Below, piece after piece: positions 36,056 through 44,273 of a stretch of DNA of 64,000 nucleotides. The position numbers and the translations under genes were made by a program. Source of the stretch: Mycobacterium yunnanensis (GTDB taxonomy: Bacteria; Actinomycetota; Actinomycetes; Mycobacteriales; Mycobacteriaceae); assembly GCF_025823185.1 (NCBI RefSeq), contig NZ_JACKVK010000005.1, forward strand, positions 434,001 to 498,000. Direction: 5' to 3'. How positions within the stretch are numbered: position 1 is the stretch's first letter; the number at the start of each line of letters is the position of its first letter. The notes beneath the pieces were generated by a model that saw only the letters and a program-made list of their open reading frames with translations, had not been told where the DNA came from and did no database searches.

Positions 36056-36346
36056 ATGAGTGAACAGGTTTGGAACTTCGCGCAGATCGAGGCCGCCGCT
36101 GGAGAGGTCCAGGGCTACGGAAGCGCCGTGCACGGGCTGCTCGACGAGGGCACCGCGTCCCTCGGCCGCTTGCAGGCCGCGTGGCAGGGCACCGGCCAGG
36201 CGTCCTACGAGGCCGTGCAGATGCGCTGGAACAACGCCTCCACCGAATTGAACGCCGCGCTGCAGAACCTCGCGACCACCATCAGCGAGGCCGGCATGAC
36301 GATGCAGGGCACCGACCAACACGTTGCGGGTAGCTTCGGCGGCTAA
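36056..36346 (+). CDS. esxA: EsxA (ESAT-6 orthologue)
   Basis: A 96-residue helical hairpin with WQG at 43-45, the N-terminal EQVWNFAQIEAAAGEVQG and C-terminal LQNLATTISEAGMTMQGT, closely matching ESAT-6. It is secreted as a heterodimer with EsxB; the esxB stop is 28 bp upstream. It has a membrane-acting role in pathogens. In saprophytes such as M. smegmatis the locus is tied to conjugation rather than virulence. Confidence 0.96.
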   Translation: MSEQVWNFAQIEAAAGEVQGYGSAVHGLLDEGTASLGRLQAAWQGTGQASYEAVQMRWNNASTELNAALQNLATTISEAGMTMQGTDQHVAGSFGG

Positions 36347-36361
36347 TCGTCGCCCTACTTC

Positions 36362-36397
36362 AGGTGGGCGGCAGGGTGACCGCCCCTCCGCCCACCT
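36362..36397 (+). terminator. Hairpin downstream of esxA
   Basis: A perfect 10-bp stem, AGGTGGGCGG paired with CCGCCCACCT, with a 16-nt loop, starts 15 bp after the esxA stop and ends 42 bp before espI. There is no T-tract. It may cause partial termination or protect the 3' end of the esxBA message. Confidence 0.5.
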
Positions 36398-36439
36398 ATG
36401 CACGTCTTCCCGCGATCGAAACACTTTGAGAGGCAACCC

Positions 36440-37831
36440 ATGTCGGCGGACTACGATCGGCTCTTCCACTCCTCGGAGGCGTCACAGCCCGATGAGGAGC
36501 CCGTGACCGCCGACCGCGACTCGGTGGCACCGGCCGCACCCGCGCCGGCGGCCCCGGCCCGGGGTGACCTGCCGTCCGGACCGCTGCCCGCACAGGCCCA
36601 ATCGGCGCCGAGCCCGACGACGGCGTCTCCACCGCGGCCCACCGAGGTGACGATGCAGATGCCCCCGACGAAGGCGGGTGCGCCACGCGTCCAAAACGGG
36701 TTGATGCGGGCCCCGCAGGCCGCGACCCAAACCGGTGCGCGCTTCGACCAGCGGGCCACGACCGCGGCGACACCGGCCCGGCCCACGACGGCACCGCCAC
36801 AGCACTACGCCGACGGGCCGTCCGAAAGCCCCCCGACGTGGGCGTCGGCCCAACAGGCTTCGGTTCCGCCGGCTCCGACGTCGGCCGCGACGATGGGCAA
36901 TCACCGCGCCATCGACGCTCTGTCGCACGTCGGTGTGCGGTCCGCGGTCAAGATGCCGTCGCAGCGGGGTTGGCGCCACATCGTCTACCTGCTCACCCGA
37001 ATCAACCTGGGGCTCTCGCCGGACGAGATGTACGAGATGGATCTGCACTCGCGGATCCGCCGGAACGCGCGCGATTCCTACCAAATCGGCATCTTCGGAC
37101 TCAAGGGCGGTGTCGGCAAGACCGCGGTCACCGTGGCACTCGGTTCGTCGCTGAGCAAGATCCGTGGTGACCGGATCCTCGCGGTCGACGCCGACCCCGA
37201 CGGCGGCAACCTCGCCGACCGGGCGGGCCGCCAGTCCGCGGCCACGGTGGCAGATCTGTTGTCGGACAAGGAATTGTCGCGGTACAACGACATCCGCGCG
37301 TACACCAGCATGAACGGCTCCAATCTCGAGGTCCTCTCCTCGGAGGAGTACAGCGGTGCGCGCCGCGAGTTCAACGACGACGACTGGAAGGGTGCCGTCG
37401 GCATCGTGTCGAGGTACTACAACCTCGTCCTCGCCGACTGCGGTGCCGGGCTGTTCCAGCCGGCGTCGCGCGGTGTGCTCTCCACGGTGTCGGGCCTCGT
37501 GATCGTCGCCAGCGCATCCATCGACGGTGCCAGGCAAGCCGCGGTCACCATGGACTGGTTGCGGCAGAACGGATATCAGGACCTGCTGGGGCGTTCGTGC
37601 GTGGTGATCAACCACGTCACCCCCGGCAAGCCGAACATCGACGTCGACGACCTCGTGCAGCAGTTCGAGCGCCACGTCCCGGCTGGCCGCGTCATCGTCT
37701 TGCCCTGGGACAAGCACATCGCCGCGGGTCCCGAGATCCAACTCGATCTGCTCGGCCGCGACTTTCAACGACGGGTCACCGAACTGGCCGCCGCGCTGTC
37801 CGACGACTTCGACCGACTCGAACGTCGTTGA
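36440..37831 (+). CDS. espI: EspI, ESX-1-associated MinD/ParA-like ATPase
   Basis: A 463-residue protein: a Pro/Ala-rich disordered N-terminus (1-150), then a MinD-like domain with GLKGGVGKT at 220-228, ILAVDADPDGGNLADRAGR and NLVLADCGAGLF. It is shorter than the 666-residue M. tuberculosis protein, mostly in the disordered part. EspI is reported to lower ESX-1 secretion when ATP falls. The start is ATG 36440 after GAGAGG, and the stop overlaps eccD1 by 4 bp. Confidence 0.9.
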   Translation: MSADYDRLFHSSEASQPDEEPVTADRDSVAPAAPAPAAPARGDLPSGPLPAQAQSAPSPTTASPPRPTEVTMQMPPTKAGAPRVQNGLMRAPQAATQTGARFDQRATTAATPARPTTAPPQHYADGPSESPPTWASAQQASVPPAPTSAATMGNHRAIDALSHVGVRSAVKMPSQRGWRHIVYLLTRINLGLSPDEMYEMDLHSRIRRNARDSYQIGIFGLKGGVGKTAVTVALGSSLSKIRGDRILAVDADPDGGNLADRAGRQSAATVADLLSDKELSRYNDIRAYTSMNGSNLEVLSSEEYSGARREFNDDDWKGAVGIVSRYYNLVLADCGAGLFQPASRGVLSTVSGLVIVASASIDGARQAAVTMDWLRQNGYQDLLGRSCVVINHVTPGKPNIDVDDLVQQFERHVPAGRVIVLPWDKHIAAGPEIQLDLLGRDFQRRVTELAAALSDDFDRLERR

Positions 37832-39357
37832 CCGCCACAGCCGCCGCACCCACCTCGTCGAGCGTCACGCCCGGCAGGCCTTCGACGACCCGCGTCACGA
37901 TCCTGACCGGTCGGCGTATGACCGATTTGGTGCTGCCGGCGGCGGCGCCCGTCGAGACCTACATCGACGAGACCGTCTCCGTGCTCGCGGAACTGCTGGA
38001 GGACACCCCGGCCGACGTGCTGGCGGGGTTCGACTTCAAGGCGCAGGGAGAGTGGGCGTTCGCGCGTCCGGGTGCACCGCCGCTGAAGGCGTCCGAGTCG
38101 CTTGACGACGCCGGTGTCGTCGACGGTGCGCTGTTGACTCTCGTCTCGGTGAGCCGCACCGAGCGGTACCGACCGCTGGTCGAGGACGTGATCGACGCGA
38201 TCGCGGTTCTGGACGAGTCGCCTGAATTCGACCGCCGCGCCCTGAATCGGTTCGTCGGGCTGACGATTCCGGTCGTCTCGACGATCGTGGCACTGCTGGT
38301 CGTGCTGAGTTGGGCGCAGACCGACCACGGCTGGTGGTGGACGCTGGCGCTGGGGCTGCTCGGCGTCGGCACCTTCGTCGGCAGCGTGGTGGCACGCAAC
38401 CGTTACGGCAATCCGAGTACCTCGGAGAGCCTGCTGATCGCCTCTCTCGCACCGCTCGCCGGCGCCGCGGCGTTGGCGGTGCCACTTCCCGTCGGGGTCG
38501 ACGGCTTAGGCGCGCCCAACGTCGCGGGCGCCGCGGCGGTGGTGCTCTTGGTCGTACTCGCGTCGCGTGGTGGTCCGCGTAAGCGTGCCGAGGTCGCCTC
38601 GTTCCTGGCCGTCGGCGCCGTCGCAGTGACGCTGGCCGCGGTGGCCTACGGTTACGGCTGGCAGGAATGGGTGCCCGCGGGTGCCATCGCATTCGGCATG
38701 ATCGTGGTGACCAACTCCGCGAAGATGACCGTGGCCGTCGCGCGAATTGCGTTGCCGCCCATCCCGGCCCCGGGTGAGACGGTCGCGAACGAAGAACTGC
38801 TGGACCCGGTGTCGGCCCACGAGGCGACCGACGAGGAGTCGCCCACCTGGCAGGCGATCATTGCCTCGGTCCCGGAGTCGGCTGCCCGCCTGACCGAGCG
38901 CAGCCACTTGGCCAAGCATCTACTCATCGGCTTCCTCTCGGCGGGCGTGCTGGTGCTCGCCGCCGGCGCGATAACCGTCGTCGAGCAGGGCCACTTCTTC
39001 GTCCACAGCTTGATCGTGGCGGGCCTGGTGACGACCCTGTGTGCCTTCCGATCCCGGCTCTACGCCGAAAGATGGTGCGCGTGGGCCCTTCTCGCTGCCA
39101 CCGTCGCGATTCCCACCGGTGTGGTGATCAGGTTGACGCTGTGGGATCCGAGCAGCGCATGGCTGGTGCTCAGCATCTACGTGGCCGGTGCCGTGGTGAC
39201 GCTGATCCTAATCGGCGCCACCGAGGGCGTGCGGCGCGTGTCGCCGGTGACCAAGCGCATCCTCGAGCTCTTGGACGGGGTGGCCATCGCGGCGGTCATC
39301 CCGCTGTTGCTGTGGATTGCGGGCGTCTACGACCTGCTGCGAAACATCCGGTTCTGA
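37828..39357 (+). CDS. eccD1: EccD1, multi-spanning ESX-1 membrane channel component
   Basis: A 509-residue protein with an N-terminal ubiquitin-like domain (TTRVTILTGRRMTDLVLPAA through RTERYRPLVEDVIDAIAVLDESPEFD) and 11 predicted membrane helices, ending DLLRNIRF. Two copies form the membrane frame of each EccBCDE protomer. Homology to M. tuberculosis EccD1 runs upstream of the first internal ATG, so the TTG at 37828, overlapping the espI stop, is taken as start. Confidence 0.93.
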   Translation: MTATAAAPTSSSVTPGRPSTTRVTILTGRRMTDLVLPAAAPVETYIDETVSVLAELLEDTPADVLAGFDFKAQGEWAFARPGAPPLKASESLDDAGVVDGALLTLVSVSRTERYRPLVEDVIDAIAVLDESPEFDRRALNRFVGLTIPVVSTIVALLVVLSWAQTDHGWWWTLALGLLGVGTFVGSVVARNRYGNPSTSESLLIASLAPLAGAAALAVPLPVGVDGLGAPNVAGAAAVVLLVVLASRGGPRKRAEVASFLAVGAVAVTLAAVAYGYGWQEWVPAGAIAFGMIVVTNSAKMTVAVARIALPPIPAPGETVANEELLDPVSAHEATDEESPTWQAIIASVPESAARLTERSHLAKHLLIGFLSAGVLVLAAGAITVVEQGHFFVHSLIVAGLVTTLCAFRSRLYAERWCAWALLAATVAIPTGVVIRLTLWDPSSAWLVLSIYVAGAVVTLILIGATEGVRRVSPVTKRILELLDGVAIAAVIPLLLWIAGVYDLLRNIRF

Positions 39358-39370
39358 GCGGAGGCGTGAC

Positions 39371-40135
39371 ATGGGAAGCAGCCCCGGTGGTTATCCGACT
39401 CTGAAGGTGGATCCGGAACTCCTGCAGAAGTACGGCGGTCAGCTGCTCGCTGCCGCGGGAGACCTCCCCGACGCACCCCCGCCCTTCACGGTGACCGGAT
39501 CGGATGCGATCAGTCAGGCCATCTCGGAGAAGTTGCAAGGCCTCGAAGACCCGATCCAACAGCAGCTTCCGCAACTCAAGACCGAGGCGTCGGACACGGC
39601 CAACAACGTCATGGCGGCCGCGGGACGCTACTCGGAGACCGACGCTCAGCTCGCCGCCAACTACGAGAAGCTGCAATTCGGTGAGGCGGGCGGTGCCGGC
39701 GGCGCGGGCGCTGGTGGTGCTGGTGCCGCTTTGGGCGCGGGTGGCGGCGCCGGGGGCGCGATGGGGCAGATGGGCCAGATGATGAGCATGCCCATGCAGA
39801 TGGCGAGCCAGGCCGCGCAGATGCCCATGCAGGCGATGAGCGCGCTCGGTCAAGTGCCACAAGGGATCATGCAGGGCGTTCAGCAGATTAGCCAGATGGC
39901 TGGGGCAGGCAGCGGTGCCTCGTCGGCGTCCGAGGTCGGCGCGGATAAGCCGGCCGACGGCGACGCGCCGCCGCAGGACGATCGCCGCGAGCAGGACGAC
40001 AAGCGCTCGCCGGGGGCGGCCGCGGGCGACAAGTCCGCCGAACGGGCTCCCGAGCCGGCACCTCCGGCTGCGGCCGCCGCACCTCGACCAGGGTCACCGC
40101 GGCACGCGGCACCGGACCCGACGGTCGAGCTGTAA
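39371..40135 (+). CDS. espJ: EspJ-like ESX-1 secretion-associated protein
   Basis: A 254-residue protein: a helical N-terminal part (1-105), then an Ala/Gly- and Met/Gln-rich low-complexity region (MGQMGQMMSMPMQMASQAAQ and MQGVQQISQM) and a charged Pro-rich tail. It occupies the espJ position after eccD1, and the start ATG 39371 has GGAGG 6 bp upstream. Function is unknown; in M. smegmatis the gene in this position belongs to the region linked to mating identity. It converges with espK, 4 bp apart. Confidence 0.82.
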   Translation: MGSSPGGYPTLKVDPELLQKYGGQLLAAAGDLPDAPPPFTVTGSDAISQAISEKLQGLEDPIQQQLPQLKTEASDTANNVMAAAGRYSETDAQLAANYEKLQFGEAGGAGGAGAGGAGAALGAGGGAGGAMGQMGQMMSMPMQMASQAAQMPMQAMSALGQVPQGIMQGVQQISQMAGAGSGASSASEVGADKPADGDAPPQDDRREQDDKRSPGAAAGDKSAERAPEPAPPAAAAAPRPGSPRHAAPDPTVEL

Positions 40136-40139
40136 CCGA

Positions 40140-42518
40140 TTAGACCGTCACCTCGGAGCTGATCGCGTCTGACATCAGCACGCTGAGGTGCTGCCAGTAC
40201 ACCCAGTCGGCGATGGCAGATCGTTGGACCTCCGCATCAAGAGCGTTGTGCGCCTTGTGAAGTGCCAACTCTTGAGCGTGATCGGCGTAGGTCACGAACG
40301 CTTCGAGGTGAGCGACGCCGCGGTCGGGCGACGTGCTCATCAGCGGCTTGATGAGGGCGAACCACAGTGCCGCGGTCCTGTCCTCGGGGGCGGTGGAATC
40401 GGTCGGCGCGACCGGCAGCAGGTCTTGCAATCCGCCGTCGGCGACGGATGCCAGCCGCGTGGCGACGCTGGGTGCGATCACCTCGAGTCGGCTGCGGCCT
40501 TGCATCTTTCCGGTCTCCGGGATGTCGTCGCGCTGCAGGACGACCTTCGGGACACCGGGGTCGAAGTTGGCGAACTGCTCCTTGGTGGCGATGACCGCGC
40601 GGAGCGTGTGATCGTGGGCTTGAGCCCAGCCCTGGATGGCGAGGATGGGGTAGGTGGCCCACTTGCCGCGGTCGGTCGGGCTGATGGATTCGTCGGCCGA
40701 GGCCACCGTGACTTGAGCCGGGAGCTCGACGCCGTCGGGGATGTAGGCCAGACCGAAGCTGTTGGCCACGACGATGGATCCGTCGGCAGTCAGCCCGGTC
40801 ACCCAGTAGAAGCCGTATTGCGGGGCGCCCATGTTCAGCGCGGCGGCGATGCGGCGGGCCTGGATGAGGGCGGCGTTGGCGTTGCCGCGGTGTCGTTGCA
40901 TGGCGCCGGCGGTCGAGGCGGACAGGATGGCGTCGCGCTCCAGTCGGGCGGGCGACACCGGGATGGGCGCCACGCCGGCCAGTGCGGGGTCGACTCGGCT
41001 GGTCGAGGCGGCGTTGACGCCGGGGCCGGTGCCGGTCGACGCCGCAGGTTGGGCCGGGGTGCCGCTGCCACTTCCTGGGGACGGTGGGCCCGCCGGGGGT
41101 GGGGTGGCCGGGGGACCCAAGGGCATCGGCGGTGGCGTCGGGGCACTGGCGGACGGCGAGCCGAATGATCCGTTGCCGCCGGCCATTCCACCGACACCGC
41201 CGCCGCTTCCTCCGCCAGCTCCGCCGGTCGACCCGGCGGAGTGCTGGATGGGAGCGGATGCGGCCGGGTCGGTCGGGGGTGCCAGGGGTGTGGGCGGTGG
41301 GGCGGTGGCCGCTGCGGGGGACATGGTGGGCTGCGCGGTGGCTGACTGAGCGGTGCTGAGACCCTTGGCGAGCTGATCGGCGGGGGCCTTCTCGCCTCCG
41401 CCGCCCGGACCGCCAGTGGCACCCGCCTTGGCCGGCGCGTTCTTGGCGTCGGCGGCCGGATCTGCCTTGGCGCCCATGTCCGCGCTGGCTTTCGCGCCGG
41501 CGGACGCACCGCTCATCGACTGCGACGGCGAGGACGCCGAGCCACCTGTTGACGCGCCACCGCCGGTGGACGGGGCTGAAGGAGAACCGCCGCCGCCCAT
41601 GTTCAGGCTGGGGGCGCTTGGGGGGCTGGGGGCCGGTGGTCGAGGTGCAGGTGTCGAAGGAGCACCGGTCTGGGTGCTGTTGAAGCCAGCGTTCTGCACG
41701 TTCTGGGGAGTGCCGCGGTTGTCCGCGTTCTGATTCGAAGCACCGGCTGGTGGAGGTGTAACTGCGGTGACACCGGTAGCCGTTTGCTCGGAGTCGATGT
41801 TTTGTGTCTGGGCGGCTGTCGGTGTACGGACACCGTTTGATTGCCCGTTCGGATTCGACGATCCTGACGCGCCTGAGTTGGAGTTCGGTGCGGCAACAGG
41901 GCCGGCCCCCACGGCCCCCATGGCCCCCACGGCGCCCATCGCGCCCCGAGGTGTCTCGAGCGATGGGACGTTAATCGAGAAGTCTGGAACGGCCTTATCG
42001 GATGGGGGCGGGACGACTTGGCCAGCGCGCACGGCGGCGGCAGCAGCTTTTACAACTGCCTCATTTGCTTGGAGGGCCTGATCAATAACAGCCCGGATAG
42101 CGTTGTCACGTTGTTGCTGTTGGTCGGCCTGAATGGACTGCGATAGCATGCCATCAATCGTTTTCTGGGCGGCTTCGCAGTTGGCTATTATTTGATTTTT
42201 TGCATTGGTAATAGACGTGAATGCATTGCGGTGGAAATTAATTGCGTCTGCAAGTAGTTCTCCCGTTGAGCGCATCGTGTCGGCTAACTTTTCAATCAGC
42301 TTCTCGCCCGCCGCGGACGCCTGACCAAACCAGGTATTGCCGTCGAAAATCCAAGTCTGTGCTCGCAACCATGCTTCTGCAGCTCGCTCCAAGCCGAGGG
42401 CTGTCTTGAGGAGCTCGCCAGCCTGATGCGAGTGGGTGTCCTCATCGGCCTCGGGCCAAGCCGTGGGTGGCGTCGTCATCTGGCTTGTGTATTCGCCCGT
42501 CGGCCGCGTAATGGTCAT
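40140..42518 (-). CDS. espK: EspK-like protein with WXG-type N-terminal domain
   Basis: A 792-residue protein. Residues 30-190 form a helical domain with a W-F-G turn at 63-65, as in WXG100 or PPE-like secreted proteins. Residues 190-520 are Pro/Gly/Ser-rich and disordered. Residues 540-792 form a compact C-terminal domain (ASTAGAMQRHRGNANAALIQ and YGFYWVTGLTADGSIVVAN). EspK links EspB to EccCb1 in M. marinum. The coding of the N-terminal third is far AT-richer than the rest. The start ATG 42518 lies 5 bp after the upstream gene. Confidence 0.85.
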   Translation of the reverse strand: MTITRPTGEYTSQMTTPPTAWPEADEDTHSHQAGELLKTALGLERAAEAWLRAQTWIFDGNTWFGQASAAGEKLIEKLADTMRSTGELLADAINFHRNAFTSITNAKNQIIANCEAAQKTIDGMLSQSIQADQQQQRDNAIRAVIDQALQANEAVVKAAAAAVRAGQVVPPPSDKAVPDFSINVPSLETPRGAMGAVGAMGAVGAGPVAAPNSNSGASGSSNPNGQSNGVRTPTAAQTQNIDSEQTATGVTAVTPPPAGASNQNADNRGTPQNVQNAGFNSTQTGAPSTPAPRPPAPSPPSAPSLNMGGGGSPSAPSTGGGASTGGSASSPSQSMSGASAGAKASADMGAKADPAADAKNAPAKAGATGGPGGGGEKAPADQLAKGLSTAQSATAQPTMSPAAATAPPPTPLAPPTDPAASAPIQHSAGSTGGAGGGSGGGVGGMAGGNGSFGSPSASAPTPPPMPLGPPATPPPAGPPSPGSGSGTPAQPAASTGTGPGVNAASTSRVDPALAGVAPIPVSPARLERDAILSASTAGAMQRHRGNANAALIQARRIAAALNMGAPQYGFYWVTGLTADGSIVVANSFGLAYIPDGVELPAQVTVASADESISPTDRGKWATYPILAIQGWAQAHDHTLRAVIATKEQFANFDPGVPKVVLQRDDIPETGKMQGRSRLEVIAPSVATRLASVADGGLQDLLPVAPTDSTAPEDRTAALWFALIKPLMSTSPDRGVAHLEAFVTYADHAQELALHKAHNALDAEVQRSAIADWVYWQHLSVLMSDAISSEVTV

Positions 42519-43870
42519 TCTAGCTAGCCTGACACCGCGCGACACGCACCAAGAACGACTTGATTCAGTTTGAGCGAGACGTATGAAAGCCAACTGTCAG
42601 TGGCGGTGTAATTGTCGCCGACTGCAATATACGCGCGCAGGTAAACGGCCGCCGTAGCGGCGAAATCTTCCAGAGTGGGGTTGTTACTCTCTCTGCCGAC
42701 TTTTTCCATTCCATCTGCCCAATTTGACATGGCAGGCAATGCTGCCGCCTGAGTTGCGCGCTGCTCGGGTGTCCACTGGTTGGCTGGAATCGATGAGTCC
42801 ATCCGTTGCCATTCGGCTGCCTCTACATCGAATTGGTCGGACAACTGCTGGAACGAAGTGCACGCCGCGTCCTTGTCAGTGATGAACCGCTGCGGGCTCG
42901 AAATATCGGCGGGCTTATCGGTCGATGGCGGCTTGACTGGGTCCAGCGCGACCGAACGCGCGGCCGAACCGTAGGTGATCGCATTACATATCCCCACAAG
43001 CGCCGAGCTTGCGTTTACGTTTGCCGAAGCAAGTCCGTTATCTGCCGGCGTGTAGTCGTTAATGCTATCGGCGTACGCCCTTCCATAGGAAATAAACTGC
43101 TCGTAGAGCCTAGCTACCACTCGGTTCGGCGTCTGCCTCGCCAGCGGGGCCATCTGGTCGGCTGCATTTTGCGTTGCCTTTGTCACCAACTCCACCTGGG
43201 CAAGCTGATCAGGGGTCCAACTCTGCCGCGGTCCCAGCGTGCTGCGTTGTGCGCCCCAACCTTTGGCCTGGATATCGGCCAGGCTGTTGTTGATTCCGAC
43301 AAATGCGTTGCAGGTGGGCTCGGTTGTAATCACTGACACCGGCCCCGTGTCATTCGCACTGGCGATATCGCTCGTACTGTTCGACGTCGGCGAAGTGCTC
43401 CCGGCACCACCGTCGCGCGTGAAAAGCAGTGTGGCCCCAACGGTTATGCCAATCACCAACAGAACCGCCACACCGATCAACAGCCACTTGAGGCTGCCGT
43501 TCTGCTTGGGCGGAGGGGTCTGCTGGGGCCATCCCGGCGGCGGTTGTTGAGGCGGGTAACCCGGTTGGCCGTACGGCTGGCCCTGATTGAACGGCGGGTT
43601 CGGTTGCTGCGGAGGTGGCCAGCCACCGGAAGGGGGCATGCTCATGCTCGCGTACCTGCGACCGGCAACTGCATTCCTACACCCTCACGAGATCCGCTCA
43701 TCACGTCGCGAAGTTTACCGACGTGTAGACATATCGAGCCTAAGCCAGGAATGCAGGAGGGCGTTGCATCAATTCAAAAGTGGACTCGCAGCCATCACCC
43801 CAATAGACGACGCTGCCGCCACGTTAACGCGGCTTATGAGTGGCCACCGAAAGGTCGTTTCCCGCACGAC
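42000..43870. other. AT-rich segment covering the espK 5' part and neighbouring gene
   Basis: GC drops sharply here: the 60 bases 42181-42240 hold only 20 G or C, and 42661-42720 hold 30, against roughly two thirds in flanking genes. The segment begins inside espK and runs through the upstream gene and the gap behind it. This suggests replacement by recombination with foreign or diverged DNA. Confidence 0.7.
42524..43645 (-). CDS. Pro-rich, single-membrane-span ectodomain protein (family member 1)
   Basis: A 373-residue protein of no named family: a cytosolic Pro/Gln/Gly-rich tail (1-50), one membrane helix (about 52-75, LKWLLIGVAVLLVIGITVGATLLF) and a helical extracytoplasmic domain with four cysteines (EPTC, GICNAI, AACTSF, GACRAV) that could form two disulfides. 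It shares segments with the protein encoded at 44274-45359: DTGP near the membrane, EPTC, LARQTPNRVVARLYEQ versus LAKQTPHRVVRELYEQ. The gene is AT-rich and is followed 5 bp later by espK. A surface recognition role is inferred only from topology and locus. Confidence 0.85.
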   Translation of the reverse strand: MSMPPSGGWPPPQQPNPPFNQGQPYGQPGYPPQQPPPGWPQQTPPPKQNGSLKWLLIGVAVLLVIGITVGATLLFTRDGGAGSTSPTSNSTSDIASANDTGPVSVITTEPTCNAFVGINNSLADIQAKGWGAQRSTLGPRQSWTPDQLAQVELVTKATQNAADQMAPLARQTPNRVVARLYEQFISYGRAYADSINDYTPADNGLASANVNASSALVGICNAITYGSAARSVALDPVKPPSTDKPADISSPQRFITDKDAACTSFQQLSDQFDVEAAEWQRMDSSIPANQWTPEQRATQAAALPAMSNWADGMEKVGRESNNPTLEDFAATAAVYLRAYIAVGDNYTATDSWLSYVSLKLNQVVLGACRAVSG

Positions 43871-44137
43871 CTAAACCAACAACGCGACGGCCACTGCCAC
43901 GACGAGTACCACTAGCACCGCCACCGCGAAGAGCAGCCACCTGCCGCTGCCCTCGGCGTTCTTGGACCCGCCGTGCTCGGTCCACGTGCCGCCGTCCCAT
44001 CCCGGTGGCGGGGGTTGCTGCTTCGGGCTCGACACCGTCGGGTCGAAAGGCTGACCGTAGGGCTGCTGCCCGCGATCGGTGGGCATGGGGTCCCATTGCT
44101 GAGGTGAGGACCATCCGTCCTGAGGAGGCGTGCTCAT
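43871..44137 (-). CDS. Short Pro-rich/membrane protein, truncated member of the same family
   Basis: An 88-residue protein with a Pro/Gln-rich start (STPPQDGWSSPQQW, QQPYGQPFDP) like the protein at 42524-43645 and a C-terminal membrane helix (WLLFAVAVLVVLVVAVAVALLV) at which it stops. The ectodomain is missing. It could be a decayed copy or a deliberate tail-anchored partner. GC content is normal, unlike the following gene. Confidence 0.65.
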   Translation of the reverse strand: MSTPPQDGWSSPQQWDPMPTDRGQQPYGQPFDPTVSSPKQQPPPPGWDGGTWTEHGGSKNAEGSGRWLLFAVAVLVVLVVAVAVALLV

Positions 44138-44273
44138 ACCCGCGCTCCCCCGACAAACCCGTACATGTCAGTACCCCCGCCACGTCGCCGGTCGCGCGTC
44201 ACCCGGCGACGCGCACACGTCTTCACCGTAAGCCGAAAACCGCACTCCCCCGAGCACCAAAATGCCGCATCCG

